Of a DNA stretch of 64,000 nt, positions 46,501 through 52,581 are shown piece after piece (the first letter of the stretch is position 1; each line of letters begins with the position of its first letter). The notes below the pieces were generated by a model that saw only the letters and a program-made list of their open reading frames with translations, did no database searches and had not been told where the DNA came from. This stretch comes from Microglena sp. YARC (lineage: Eukaryota; Chlorophyta; Chlorophyceae; Chlamydomonadales; Chlamydomonadaceae), in NCBI GenBank assembly GCA_022414725.1, contig CM039464.1, forward strand, positions 16,027,980-16,091,979, written 5' to 3'. Both the position numbers and the translations under genes were made by a program.

Positions 46501-49500
46501 TGTTAACACGGGACCCACCATGGCTGATGAAGGGGTGATCATCTCCCACCGTGTCCTCCCACTCAGGAGGGGGCTCTTCTGTAGCGACAAAATCAGCAAT
46601 GCGAGCCCAGAAATCATCCACAGCATGTGCTCCAGCCCGCTCTGAGAGGGGCGAACAGCTGGTACCTGAGGAGGTGGAAGGCCCCACAACTCATACAGAG
46701 TGGCCTGGCGAGGGCCGGAAGTGGCCTCACCATGGACAGAGGAGGCCAACCTCCACAATTGTCGGCGGCCATGATCCATAGCTGACAGGGCCGCAAGGCA
46801 AACAATTCCCCACACATCGGTATCCATGGCTGAGGAGGGGCGGGGGTTGCACACCCAGAGGCTAGCTCTCTGGATGGGGCAGGCAGAAAGGGTGGCCAAG
46901 GGAACCTGGAGAGCCTCACGGACCGCTAAAGCAACGGGGCACGTCCAAAAGCAGTGGAGGCGGGGGTCGCAGTCAGAAGGCACATCACTACATCAGGGCA
47001 ACACGGGCAGCAGAACTGTACCCGGGAGGAGGCCCCTGGAACGCCATCGGCGCCACAAAATGTCCTTTTGGCTGTTTTCCCAAGGAAGGGACCAGAGTGA
47101 AGGAAGCAGCCTAGCAAACGCCCGTGCCCGGGCAGAGAGATACCGTGGGCAGTAAGGTGGACCCAAGGCAAGGCTCACGTACGTAGCCCGTGCCTCAGAT
47201 TGGAGGCCCTTTGTCGCTACACTCTGCGGTGCCATGCTTAACCTTGAGTTTGGTTAGAGTGACAGGGAACCCTGTGGAGTGGGGAGGGGTGGCGGGTGAG
47301 CGGGGGAGGACCCATCCTAGCCGTGGGCTGAGGAGGTGCAAGAGGGATACATGGGGGGGGCTGGAGGAGAATGCGATTGCTCACTGATAGCGGCCGGGAT
47401 ATCAGGCTGGGCATGTGTCAGGTTGGAGGGATGAGGAGGAGGGGGTGAGGGGGGAGGAGGAGGAGGTGACCGCCAATTTGGGGGGATGCTATCAAGCAAA
47501 GAGCTCAGCAGCCCCTGCACATGGAGGGGGTCCTCTACAAACGTTGACATGGTAAGAGGCATGTGCATGAGTCCAGTGCGGGTAACTTCATGCTGCCAAA
47601 CGTGGCGGCGGCAGAAGTTCCGCCGAACATCACCAGTCCATGTCCATGATTTTTAGAGAGGATATAGTTACATACTCATATGATTTTTAGAAAGAAAGAC
47701 TACAAGGGGCTCATGTCCTAGCAGTGAAACAACACCGCCCTAAAGTCGGACTCGAGAAACCACCCGCCGTCTTCCGGCAGCGGGGCTCGAACTCCGGTCA
47801 CCGAAGCAGAATGTTTTCTGGAGCATCCCCACAAACTTTGGCGTTGATCGAGACCAGCAAGAAGGCTCCTCTGGCAACTCAGATCTTCTCGGTAGAAAGC
47901 GAGCCACCATGCCCGAGCGGTCTAAGGGGTGCGACTCAAGATCTTGATTATTCGCATAGCGCAAGCTGCGTGGGTTCGAACCCCACTGGTGGCACACTTT
48001 TTTATAATCATCAACGTGAACGGATCTATCGGTCGGCCCCTGCCAGACATCAAATGACGGTCGGCTTATGTCGACCGGCATTTTGGTCGTAGTTGGCCGA
48101 AATAATACTAATATGGTCGGAATAGCCAGTCGAAAACAGAGTCTCTGGTCGAAAATGTCCACGCTGTCAACGGCCGAACACTACTACCACCTGTACCGCG
48201 CCCCCGAGTTCGTCCTACGTCTTTCACAGCGATTGGATGCCTATCCATCGCATTCATGTGCTACTCCATTCGACCGAGACAGGAAAGAAGCCAAACAATA
48301 GCCCCCGTACAACCTACATCCCCCGGGCCCACCACCAGGGGGGACCTATCAGGGTACCGGGGTGCCCTACTATTCTGCTACTTTTGCGACTCGTATGCTT
48401 TCAAATGACAGCAATTCCGGCTCCTCCTATGCCAGCACGACTGCCAGGTTGATAATTAGTGACTGCACACAAGAAGACAATTGTATGATACAAAATACAT
48501 GTATGTGCACTGTTGATTATGTGTTGATTATGTGAGGATGGTAGGCAGATCCCTCCGGAAGTTGTGGAGTGGGCTTGTCTTGGGTCAACACTGGCCTGAC
48601 TGTGGCAATGCAATATTGCAGTATACTCTGAAGCAGGGCTCTTATCCCTCTGAAGATAAGAAATTCCTTTTTGAGAAAACGAGAGATGGTCCAGACTCCA
48701 CATATGGCTGATAAAGACAATGGCATGAGTTTGCTCATGAATCCTTAACCTTTTAAAGGTTAGAAGCGAAGGGGGGGGGGGGGGGGGGGGGGCAAGATTT
48801 GGGATGGTTGGGATGGTGTACTTCTCGATGGTGTACTTAACGCTCAAAAATTCGCACTGGCAAGAAAGTTACACAAGCTACAAATAAAGTTGGGCAAACG
48901 GTCGGACCCCCCCCCCTCTATCTTGGCCGCCCATGGGTTTGTCAACATGATTTACTTGTATCGACTATTGCTCGCGGTTCTCTATCCATATCGAGCATGC
49001 GGTACGAAATCTTTTTTCTTGACCCCCCCTTGGTTGGAAGTTTACCGGCTTTACAACAATTATAAAATGTGATGATAATCCGTGATACGGTAATCATTAA
49101 ATTAAATTATCTGTGTAGCACGAACTCAATCAACACTTCGCAACTTGGTTCAACCTACCTGATTGAACCAAGTTGCGAAGTGTTGATTTCGCGCAGTGTA
49201 CCGGAACTGCGCAGTCACAAAACTAAATGCCTATGGCTTCTGCTTTGCGCACAGTTACCCACTCAGTTGGGTTTTCAAGCTCTCCAATCGAGTAGATCAG
49301 CCTACGCAAGTTAACTCCATGCATGGTCTTCAATACATCTGTTTGGCCATGACCCATAGGGGGAACAGTCTTTCTCTTATCAGGGAGCATCCTTGGAAAT
49401 TCGACGCATGGAAATGTGATATTGTCCTTGAGAACAGCAACGAGGCTCCAGCTCGCACTCGACCCCTCTTATGTAACTGCCAGTCGCACTCGACCCCTCT

Positions 49501-50580
49501 TATGTAACTGCCAGTCGCACTCGACCCCTCTTATGTAACTGCCAGACAGGGTTTGACCTCTACTACTACGACAAGAGTTACCACGTGTGGGTGTTACTGC
49601 AGAGGGGGTGGGGGGAGCCTGGCCAGAAATTCGAGGAGTTCCAGGCCAGGTCAGCTCCTAGGCGGCCTGGGCCAGGCCAGTTGGGACTCGAGGGCCAGAT
49701 CTAGCTGCATCGCTCAAATCGCTTTCATCGCTTTTCCATTCTAAAAAGCGATGGGTTTCATCACGAATAGCGACCCACCGCTTTAAAACAATCTCTGGGC
49801 AGATTAGCCAGGCCCACAAAGCCCTTGCGGGTCTATTAAACCCCTTCAACTTACATATTATGGGTGGGGTTGGTGGGCATTTGGTGAGGGGGGGGTGGGG
49901 GGAGGGGGGAAGATTAGCCAGGCCCACAAAGCCCTTGCAGGTCTATTAAAACCCTTACACTTATATGTTATGAGTGGGTTGGTGGGGCATTTGGGGTGAG
50001 TCAACTTATCTAGGCTTATGATTTGTTGAGTAGGGTGTGTCCCTCCTGCTCATCTGGGTGGGTGGGTGGGTGTCTGTGGGTGGGTGGGTGGGTATGTAGT
50101 GTGGGTGAGTGTATGCAGGTGGGTGAGTGTATGTGGGTGGGTATGTGGGTGGGTGGTGGGTATGTGGGTGGGTGGGAGTGGGTGCCCTGCCATCAAGCCC
50201 CTGGTCATCATCTCATGCAACCCTGAGTCCCTCGTCAGTAGCTTTGTTGATGGTTAGTAGGGCAAGTCCCTTGCGCTTATCTGGCTATCCCTGACGGTAA
50301 AATGCATACGCCTACCACTCGCCGCAGGTGTCAATTCTAAACCCTAAACCCTAAACCCTAAACCCTAAACCCTAAAGGCCTACCACTTGCCGCAGGTATC
50401 AATCCTAAACCCTTAACCCTAAATTCTAAACGCCTACCACTCGCCGCAGGTGTAAATCTTCTTCAAGGGCCGTCCACATTGGGACTTGTGGGGTCCCTCA
50501 TCAGTGTAGCATGGGTTTTCTCAGCGGCACGTTTAGGTAGCATGCACACTCGGCTCGTCGTGCAGCAGCAGCAGCAGTAG
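30166..50580 (+). CDS. Npt/TLC-like 12-TM transporter gene, seven exons visible (TM4 to C terminus)
   Basis: Seven exons (30166-30337, 32908-33069, 33953-34359, 36245-36482, 39888-40003, 42505-42601, 50450-50580) splice with phases 1,1,0,1,0,1 that agree at every junction. They end at TAG 50578-50580, about 440 codons in all. The order of landmarks is that of the Npt1/Npt2-like (TLC/MFS) transporters: 'ALCADVFSPEAGARSFGLL' (TM4-5), 'YWLLLVSAALLVLASHL' (TM6), 'MLEGFRLITASPYLL' (loop before TM7), 'LYFERAVIV' (TM7), 'LLQVVATGRVMQRLG' (TM8), TM9, 'SLSRPTREVLFTVISREEKY' (TM10 signature), and a final TM. A low-complexity loop of about 135 residues separates TM6 and TM7. TM1-TM3 are not found upstream. 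Exon A carries a 1-bp insertion. Family members exchange nucleotides or are uncharacterised, and the substrate here is unknown. The locus is 20.4 kb for about 1.3 kb coding, with introns of exon-edge copies and transposons. Confidence 0.82.
30390..30850 (+). repeat. Three donor-side copies of exon A
   Basis: Copies ending near 30498, 30682 and 30836 each encode the second half of exon A (LLGSLVSMVGVQLHRYLL, TSEGLPKP) and a donor, without the extra G of the complete exon. They are separated by (AGT)n/(GGT)n runs. None has the 5' half of the exon. Confidence 0.88.
30860..31740 (+). repeat. (CAT/CAG/CAC) triplet arrays and duplicated CTCAGATYGC blocks
   Basis: Two long CATCATCAGCACCACCATC-type tracts (30975-31340 and 31375-31470). 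CTACCCTTRCTCAGATYGCC and CTCCCTATTAGCAGTTGCA blocks repeat at 31330/31470 and 31510/31660, with (AGT)n runs. No coding evidence. Confidence 0.8.
31745..31942 (+). repeat. SINE S4, full length with tRNA-like head
   Basis: The head has a polymerase III A-box-like GGTTCAATGGTTGATCA and a B box, GGGTTCGAATCCC. The body is GTCGCTATCAACCACAATGG, GTAAAGTAGCAGCCTATTCT and CACCAGGCCTTATAATTAC. It lies in the transporter intron just before the exon B array. Confidence 0.85.
31966..32907 (+). repeat. Seven upstream acceptor copies of exon B
   Basis: Acceptors (CTCCCACAG|GC) end at 31981, 32103, 32240, 32380, 32514, 32651 and 32789, 110-140 bp apart. The eighth, at 32907, is the intact exon. Each copy carries the whole TM6 coding segment (WLLLVSAALLVLASHLCAQL or close variants) but lacks the exon's own end and a GT donor, running instead into CCCCTCCCTCTCATC intron. 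Confidence 0.93.
32908..33069 (+). CDS. Transporter exon B (TM6)
   Basis: 162 nt, entering after one base of a Gly codon (phase 1) and leaving in phase 1 at GGTAGAG|GTGGGC. It encodes PPYWLLLVSAALLVLASHLC, a full membrane helix, then a Ser/Ala/Pro-rich stretch (PTSSSKLLAPSISNGR). It is the only copy joined to both an acceptor and a donor. Confidence 0.82.
33160..33265 (+). repeat. Donor-side copy of exon B
   Basis: ATCGTTGGGCCCCTCCCTCT, then AGCATGACCACCAACTATGT, then GGCACCAAGCATTTCATATT and GCCGAG|GTGGGA repeat the end of exon B and its donor once, diverged. Confidence 0.8.
33275..33512 (+). repeat. Dispersed repeat D3, copy 1
   Basis: TTTTTGGCGGAGACCCCCCT, AAGCCTGACATGTCAGCCAA, CCATTGCCAACAATCTCCGC and GCGACGCTGCATAGGACTT match the copy at 37958-38172 in the same order. 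About 215-240 bp. Probably a short transposable element of unknown class. Confidence 0.8.
33575..33900. repeat. 14-bp minisatellite (ACTATACGATCTAA)
   Basis: About 20 units alternating ACTATACGATCTAA and ACTATAAGATATGA forms. Confidence 0.9.
33953..34359 (+). CDS. Transporter exon C (expanded cytoplasmic loop)
   Basis: 407 nt, acceptor CTGCCTTTGCAG, donor CCTATTG|GTACGC, phase 1 in and 0 out. Residues 1-110 are low-complexity: three repeats built on AEAHEGKSVQTQRPRA, PKASQGDPYTPSPQ and Ala runs of growing length (AGCAGCAGC). The last 25 residues (MTRMLEGFRLITASPYLL) are the conserved segment that precedes TM7 in the family. The repeat expansion is unlike bacterial relatives, where this loop is short. 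Confidence 0.8.
34420..36000 (+). repeat. Nine donor-side copies of exon C
   Basis: CCTCCCCATACCTATTGGTA or its variants recur near 34558, 34712, 34868, 35037, 35208, 35411, 35599, 35763 and 35932, 155-200 bp apart. Each is preceded by a copy of the exon end (GGGGTTCAGGCTCATTGCTG) and by pieces of its repeat region (ATGAAGGCAAG...CAAACCCA), and followed by ATGTTTACATATTTGT intron. The GT is changed in some (ATCAGTAAGCC). Confidence 0.93.
36060..36240 (+). repeat. Short ATCACACCAACAGC array before exon D
   Basis: About ten 12-18-bp units of ACATCACACCAACAGCATCA lead into the pyrimidine-rich tract and acceptor of exon D. Confidence 0.85.
36245..36482 (+). CDS. Transporter exon D (TM7, TM8, start of TM9)
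   Basis: 238 nt, acceptor CCCCACCAG, donor GTGGTCG|GTAAGA, phase 0 in and 1 out. It encodes LLCGFMLLTYMTSAILYFER (TM7), AVIVSKTLKDSNSRATYF, then AAINSATAAIIFLLQVVATG (TM8) and RVMQRLGVRASLCLAPLLSV. The Tyr-Phe-x-x-Ala/Val and 'Leu-Leu-Gln-x-x-x-Thr-Gly-Arg' patterns are characteristic of this transporter family. This is the best-preserved exon and is present once. Confidence 0.9.
36490..36850 (+). repeat. About 36-bp minisatellite (CATCTTCGCAATCACCATCA)
   Basis: Seven units of TATCGCTATCGTCGTCATCT and CATCTTCGCAATCACCATCA, then two copies of CTCTGGCTACCACATCTTCC. Confidence 0.85.
36905..37248 (+). repeat. (AAC)n/(AGC)n tract
   Basis: AACAACAACAGC triplets. Poly-Asn, poly-Thr and poly-Leu frames here are artefacts. 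Confidence 0.95.
37249..37590 (+). repeat. Array combining the satellite core with TTTAATGTAACTTTAATG
   Basis: AAAGTCCAGGGTTAGCCAAA, related to the satellite core at 9.4-12.4 kb, recurs four times with ACTTTAATGTAACTTTAATG spacers. Confidence 0.85.
37595..39887 (+). repeat. Nine acceptor-side copies of exon E
   Basis: Acceptors (CCACCTAG|GTATGTTGC) end at 37613, 37694, 37865, 38279, 38440, 38811, 39106, 39460 and 39725; the tenth, at 39887, is the real one. Each carries about the first 65 nt of exon E (CTTATCGCACTTYGGMCAGA, GGCATCCGTGGAGCTT), then ATAGTCATCACTAAAGTCAT and a long (AACAAC/AGC)n block. Confidence 0.95.
37958..38172 (+). repeat. Dispersed repeat D3, copy 2 (inserted in an exon E array unit)
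   Basis: It begins AGTCCTTTTTGGCGGAGCCC and ends GCGACGCTGCATAGGACT. The 6-bp AGTCCT/AGGACT ends are inverted. The array sequence TTGTGCATGGTGAT resumes on one side and TCATAGTTATCC on the other, so the insertion postdates the array. Confidence 0.78.
39888..40003 (+). CDS. Transporter exon E (TM9 end, TM10 signature)
   Basis: 116 nt, acceptor CCACCACCTAG, donor TTTACTGTG|GTAAGT, phase 1 in and 0 out. Joined to exon D it completes TM9 (LLSVVG + MLLIALRPDMSMVASVEL) and encodes VRKVVQYSLSRPTREVLFTV. The 'Ser-Arg-Pro-x-Arg-Glu-Val-Leu-Phe-Thr-Val' stretch is the strongest family signature in the gene. Confidence 0.9.
40020..40690 (+). repeat. Four donor-side copies of exon E
   Basis: Copies of the exon end (GTGGTCCAGTACTCTCTGTC, CCCACACGAGAGGTGCTGTT) and donor (ACTGTG|GTAAGTG) end at 40135, 40334, 40536 and 40683. 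They are separated by GTAGG, G-run, (CT)n and GGAT microsatellites. Confidence 0.95.
40440..40508. repeat. (CT)n microsatellite inside a donor-copy unit
   Basis: A CTCTCTCTCT run expanded from the CTCTCTGTCTC segment of the exon E copy at 40425-40536. Confidence 0.95.
41025..41222 (-). repeat. SINE S5, full length, minus strand
   Basis: The reverse complement gives the head GGTTCAATGGTAGATCATTA and GGGTTCGAATCCC (B box), then the body with CTGTCAACCGCCATGGTAGC, and ends CCACCAGGCTTTATCATTAT. Inserted in the exon F acceptor array. Confidence 0.87.
41262..41578 (-). repeat. Dispersed repeat D2, copy 2 (amplified end)
   Basis: CTAGCTCCGGCTTACGCAGT, GTGTCCTTAATTTCACGTCC and three tandem copies of GAGTGACTGCATTACGCGGA plus TGTAACAATTTCAATTTCA. 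Inverse orientation to 6925-7080. Confidence 0.75.
42505..42601 (+). CDS. Transporter exon F
   Basis: 97 nt, acceptor CCAACGTACAG, donor CAACTAATAG|GTAAGT, phase 0 in and 1 out. It encodes ISREEKYKAKLVMDSVVQRV and GDTAAAALFQLI. The Arg-Glu-Glu-Lys-Tyr-Lys-Ala-Lys run directly after the TM10 signature, followed by a conserved Asp and Gly-Asp, is diagnostic of the family. Confidence 0.92.
42610..42840 (+). repeat. Intron unit of GGTTGGTGGGGCATGTTGG type (left part)
   Basis: GATTAGCCAGGCCCACAAAG, CCCTTGCACTTCTATTAAAA and a GGTGGGTGGG run. The same unit resumes at 49795-50010, after the nested retroelement block, so the block was inserted into this array. Confidence 0.75.
42845..43210 (-). repeat. 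Two tandem LINE 3'-end fragments
   Basis: GATACGTTACATAAACTCAG, CAAATCACTGCC, GACAGGACAGCAGCACAGCC and ACCCCCACAAACCTGAAAAA occur twice, at 42900-43060 and 43075-43230. The minus-strand 3' terminus is the GTAACGTATCCTCTCT side. Confidence 0.65.
43211..43925 (-). other. LINE 3' untranslated region, no gene recognised
   Basis: Purine-rich plus strand with short frames only. Its position between LINE 3' termini and the coding remnant at 43970-44740 suggests it is untranslated LINE sequence. Confidence 0.45.
43970..44742 (-). pseudogene. LINE C-terminal coding remnant with a 60-bp repeat expansion
   Basis: On the minus strand this begins VDFWARIADFVAVGAPPDEW, EDTVDSSHPFISHGGARVNM and then runs into about eight 60-bp (20-codon) units at 44120-44630 (VNMGSPSQGQQPARVNSQSQ). 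The non-repeat part matches the C-terminal tail of the LINE remnant at 46370-47240 (DFWARIADFVATEEPPPEWE, HPFISHGGSRVNMG). The minisatellite has therefore grown inside a retrotransposon reading frame. All three minus frames are open through the array because the unit is 60 bp. 5'-truncated; inactive. Confidence 0.75.
44796..45615 (-). mobile_element. LINE 3' end, copy A
   Basis: About 820 bp nearly identical to 45675-46489: AATGCCGAGACTGAACAGCG, TTATAACAGTGAGGGTTTGG, AGAGCTCTAAAAAGGCGGCC and AGAATCTCATTCTGGGAGAG. The minus-strand 3' terminus is the TATCCTCTCTAAAAA side. No reverse transcriptase remains in this copy. Confidence 0.8.
45675..46489 (-). mobile_element. LINE 3' end, copy B (continues into coding remnant)
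   Basis: Direct repeat of copy A in the same orientation. Upstream on the minus strand it is joined to the C-terminal coding region at 46370-47240, so it shows that copy A and the remnant at 43970 belong to the same family. Between the copies lies a further short fragment (45620-45670) with the same AAATCAATGCCGAGACTGAA block. Confidence 0.82.
46370..47240 (-). pseudogene. Non-LTR retrotransposon (LINE) C-terminal region with zinc-knuckle-like domain, frameshifted
   Basis: The minus-strand frames combine into the end of a LINE polyprotein. A Trp-rich segment (SLPWENSQKDILWRRW) comes first, then CCPCCP, then CDPRLHCFWTCPVALAVREA, which is the Cys-x-x-Cys...His-x-x-x-Cys pattern of the RT-associated zinc-binding domain (zf-RVT type). 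After that come PDTDVW-like sequence and DFWARIADFVATEEPPPEWE, and the tail ends with a stop near 46372. The parts sit in different frames, so at least two frameshifts have inactivated it. The RT and endonuclease domains are missing (5' truncation). Assigned from the motif layout. Confidence 0.72.
47241..47655 (-). pseudogene. Further 5' LINE remnant or adjoining sequence
   Basis: A minus-strand frame (LHVQGLLSSLLDSIPPNWRS, then a proline run) continues upstream of the zinc-knuckle remnant. It may be the same LINE in another frame; I cannot identify a domain. Confidence 0.35.
47652..47700 (-). repeat. Two more LINE 3' terminal stubs
   Basis: TTTTTAGAGAGGATATAGTT plus ACATACTCA, followed by a second TTTTTAGAAAGA stub, as at the 3' end of the larger copies. 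Confidence 0.55.
47903..47994 (+). tRNA. trnL-CAA: tRNA-Leu(CAA) with a 10-nt intron
   Basis: The acceptor stem GCCACCA (47903-47909) pairs perfectly with TGGTGGC (47987-47993), followed by discriminator A. The D-arm contains CGAGCGGTCTAAGG. The anticodon stem TGCGA/TCGCA encloses CT-CAA-G, anticodon at 47937-47939. An intron, ATCTTGATTA (47941-47950), sits at the canonical position one base 3' of the anticodon. The long variable arm AGC-GCAA-GCT is typical of class II tRNAs, and the T-arm is GTGGGTTCGAACCCCAC. CCA is not encoded, as expected in a nuclear gene. The A and B boxes are internal. A TTTTTT-like tract (CTTTTTT) follows within 10 nt, fitting polymerase III termination. Confidence 0.92.
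47998..48006 (+). terminator. Pol III T-run after tRNA-Leu
   Basis: CTTTTTTAT directly follows the tRNA 3' end, as expected for RNA polymerase III termination. Confidence 0.7.
48007..49125. other. Mixed sequence without a supported gene
   Basis: It contains repeated GGTCGRAAT/TGGTCG motifs (48030-48160), a G-run (48770-48792) and short frames in both directions with no splice context or recognisable domain. Confidence 0.4.
49128..49188. other. Perfect 26-bp inverted repeat with 9-nt loop
   Basis: The left arm 49128-49153 (AATCAACACTTCGCAACTTG...) and right arm 49163-49188 are exact reverse complements. The loop is CCTACCTGA. It could be a small-RNA precursor, a cruciform or a transposon relic. 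Confidence 0.85.
49440..49545. repeat. Three 33-bp tandem units (CAGTCGCACTCGACCCCTCT)
   Basis: CGCACTCGACCCCTCTTATG plus TAACTGCCAGT repeated three times. Confidence 0.9.
49546..49794. other. Unassigned sequence
   Basis: GC-rich with AGGCCAGGTCAGCTCCTAGG and a repeated TCGCTTTCATCGCTTTTCCA/AAAGCGATGGG pair. No gene seen. Confidence 0.35.
49795..50210 (+). repeat. Intron unit of GGTTGGTGGG type (right part)
   Basis: GATTAGCCAGGCCCACAAAG, CCCTTGCRGGTCTATTAAA occurs twice here, resuming the array interrupted at 42840. It is followed by GTGGGTGGGTATGTGGG minisatellite. Confidence 0.8.
50300..50449 (+). repeat. Acceptor-side copies of exon G with telomere-type CCCTAAA repeats
   Basis: CGCCTACCACTCGCCGCAG|GT occurs three times (about 50330, 50394 and 50449). 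The first two copies pass within a few exon bases (GTCAATTCTAAA) into CCCTAAACCCTAAACCCTAA, about five units at 50338-50372. The third leads into the intact exon. Confidence 0.9.
50450..50580 (+). CDS. Transporter exon G (last TM and C terminus)
   Basis: 131 nt from acceptor CTCGCCGCAG to stop TAG 50578-50580, phase 1 in. It completes a Gly codon with exon F, then reads VNLLQGPSTLGLVGSLISVA (last membrane helix), WVFSAARLGSMHTRLVVQQQ and a short Gln tail. The small helix then Arg-rich end fits the family C terminus (helix then basic tail). The Gln run is the (CAG)n part of the downstream array. Confidence 0.82.
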
Positions 50581-50599
50581 CTGCTGTCAGAGCCAGCAG

Positions 50600-52225
50600 G
50601 AAAAGCAGAGAAATGAGAGCATACACATGTTTGTGTCACTGTTTGGTTAGTCTCTGTGGCGCGTCAGGTACCATGCACACCAGCTACTGCAGCAGCAGCA
50701 GACAGGGCCTGCAGGAAAAGCAGAGAAATTAGAGCATAAAACAAGTGCTTACACTGTTTGGGAAGTCTCTGCTGCACATTGAGGTAGCATGCACACTCGG
50801 CTCCTGCAGCAGCTGCAGCATAGAGGGCCTGCAGGAAAAGCAGAGAAATGAGAACAAACACATGTGCGTGTCACTGTTTGGGGGGTCTCTGTTGAGGTAC
50901 CATGCACACCCGACTCCTGAAGCAGCAGCAGCAGCAGACAGGGCCTGCAGGGAAAATCAGAACAAATATAGCATAAACATGTGCGTAACACTGTTTGGGG
51001 GGTCTCTGCGGCGCGTTTAGGTGCCATGCACACTCTGCTCGTGCAGCAGCAGCAACAGCAGCAGCTGGCAGGGCCTGCAGGAAAAGCAGAGGGATGAGAA
51101 CATAGAACAAATGAGTGTAACGGCATTTGGGAAGTCTCTGCTGCACGTTTGGGTACCATGCACACACGACTCCTGCAGCAGCAGCAGCAGCAGACAGGGC
51201 CTGCAAAATAAACAGAAAATATATAGCATACACATGTGCGTAACACTGTTTGGGAAGTCTCTGTGGCGCGTTGAGGTACCATGCACAATTGGCTCCTGCA
51301 ACAGCAGCAGCAGCAGACAGGGCCTGCAGGAAAAGCAGAGAATGGAGAGCATAAAACAAATGCGCAACACAGTTTGGAAAGTCTCTGCTGCACATTGAGG
51401 TACCATGCACACCCGACTAATGCAGCAGCAGCAGCAGCAGCAGCAGCTGGCAGGATAAGCAGAGAAATAAGAACATAAAATGTGCGTAACACTGTTTGGG
51501 AAGTCTCTGTGGCACGTCAGGTACCATGCACACCGACTACTGCAGCAGCAGCAGCAGCAGACAGGGCTTGCAGGAAAAGCAGAGAAATGAGAGCACAAAA
51601 CAAGTACTTAACACTGTTTGGGAAGTTTCTGCTGCACGACAGGTACCATGCACACCGACTACTGCAGCAGCAGCAGCAGCAGCAGACAGGGCCTGCAGGA
51701 AAAGCAGAGAATCCAGAGCATAAACATGTGCTTAACACTGTTTGGGAATTCTCTGCTGCGCGTTGAGGTACCATGCACATCCGACTCCTGCAGCAGCAGC
51801 AGTAGCAGCAGACAGGGCCTGCAGGAAACGCAGAGACTTGAGAGCATAAAACAAGTACTTAACACTGTTTGGGAAGTTTCTGCTGCACGACAGGTACCAT
51901 GCACACCGACTACTGCAGCAGCAGTAGCAGCAGACAGGGCCTGCAGGAAACGCAGAGACTTGAGAGCATAAAACAAATGTGTAACACAATTTGGAAAGTC
52001 TCTGCTGCACGTTCAGGTACCATGCACACTCTGCTCCTGCAGCAGCAGCAGCAGCTTAAAGGGCCTGCATGAAAAGCAGAAACAATAGAGCATAAACATG
52101 TGCGTAACACTGTTTGGAAAGTCTATGTGGCGCGTTTAAGTACCGTACCATGCACACCCGACTCATACAGAAGCAGCAGTCAGGGCCTGCAGGAAAAGCA
52201 GAAAATGAGAACATAACCGGTGCTG
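50600..52225 (+). repeat. About 13 downstream copies of the exon G end
   Basis: Units of 105-130 bp: AACACTGTTTGGGAAGTCTC, TGCTGCACGTTGAGGTACCA, TGCACACCCGACTCCTGCAG, (CAG)n and GGGCCTGCAGGAAAAGCAGA. The CGTTTAGGTA/CATGCACACTCGGCTC part copies the coding end of exon G, so the terminal exon obeys the same rule as internal donor edges. The long Cys-rich minus frames are artefacts of (CTG)n. Confidence 0.93.
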
Positions 52226-52580
52226 CTGGCTTGTGTTAGGAGACCCACCTCCTGGGGTAAAATTCCTTTCATAAAAATATAAAAATAAAACTGTTTAGGG
52301 AGTTACGCATGACACTGTCACATAAGCGATTTGCAGCAGAAGGAGATGCTCGAGGCAGCAGCAGCAGCAGGTTAGACCTCCAGATCAAGGATTTTTATTT
52401 GCAGGTTTGGGCTAGTCCTTTTAGCCTATTTGGCCTCCCCCTGGACATACATACATACACATGGGTAGCATGAGCATGCAAGTTTCAGACTCACAGGCTT
52501 GCACGCATATTGAATGTACAGGTGTTGATGCCATTTGATGTATTTGAAAGAATAATGCAATTTCAGAACATGCTCAATGT
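52226..52580. other. Post-array sequence, no gene recognised
   Basis: It contains a decayed inverted piece of the satellite core (TAGTCCTTTTAGCCTATTTG, 52414-52434) and an (ATAC)n run. Confidence 0.45.
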
Positions 52581-52581
52581 T

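Noticed and set aside
47735..47830. Possible minus-strand tRNA (B-box-like GGAGTTCGAGCCCC)
   Set aside because: No matching acceptor, D or anticodon stems; probably a chance or SINE-derived B box.
50749..51598. Cys-rich minus-strand frames
   Set aside because: Antisense of (CAG)n-containing copies of the exon G end.
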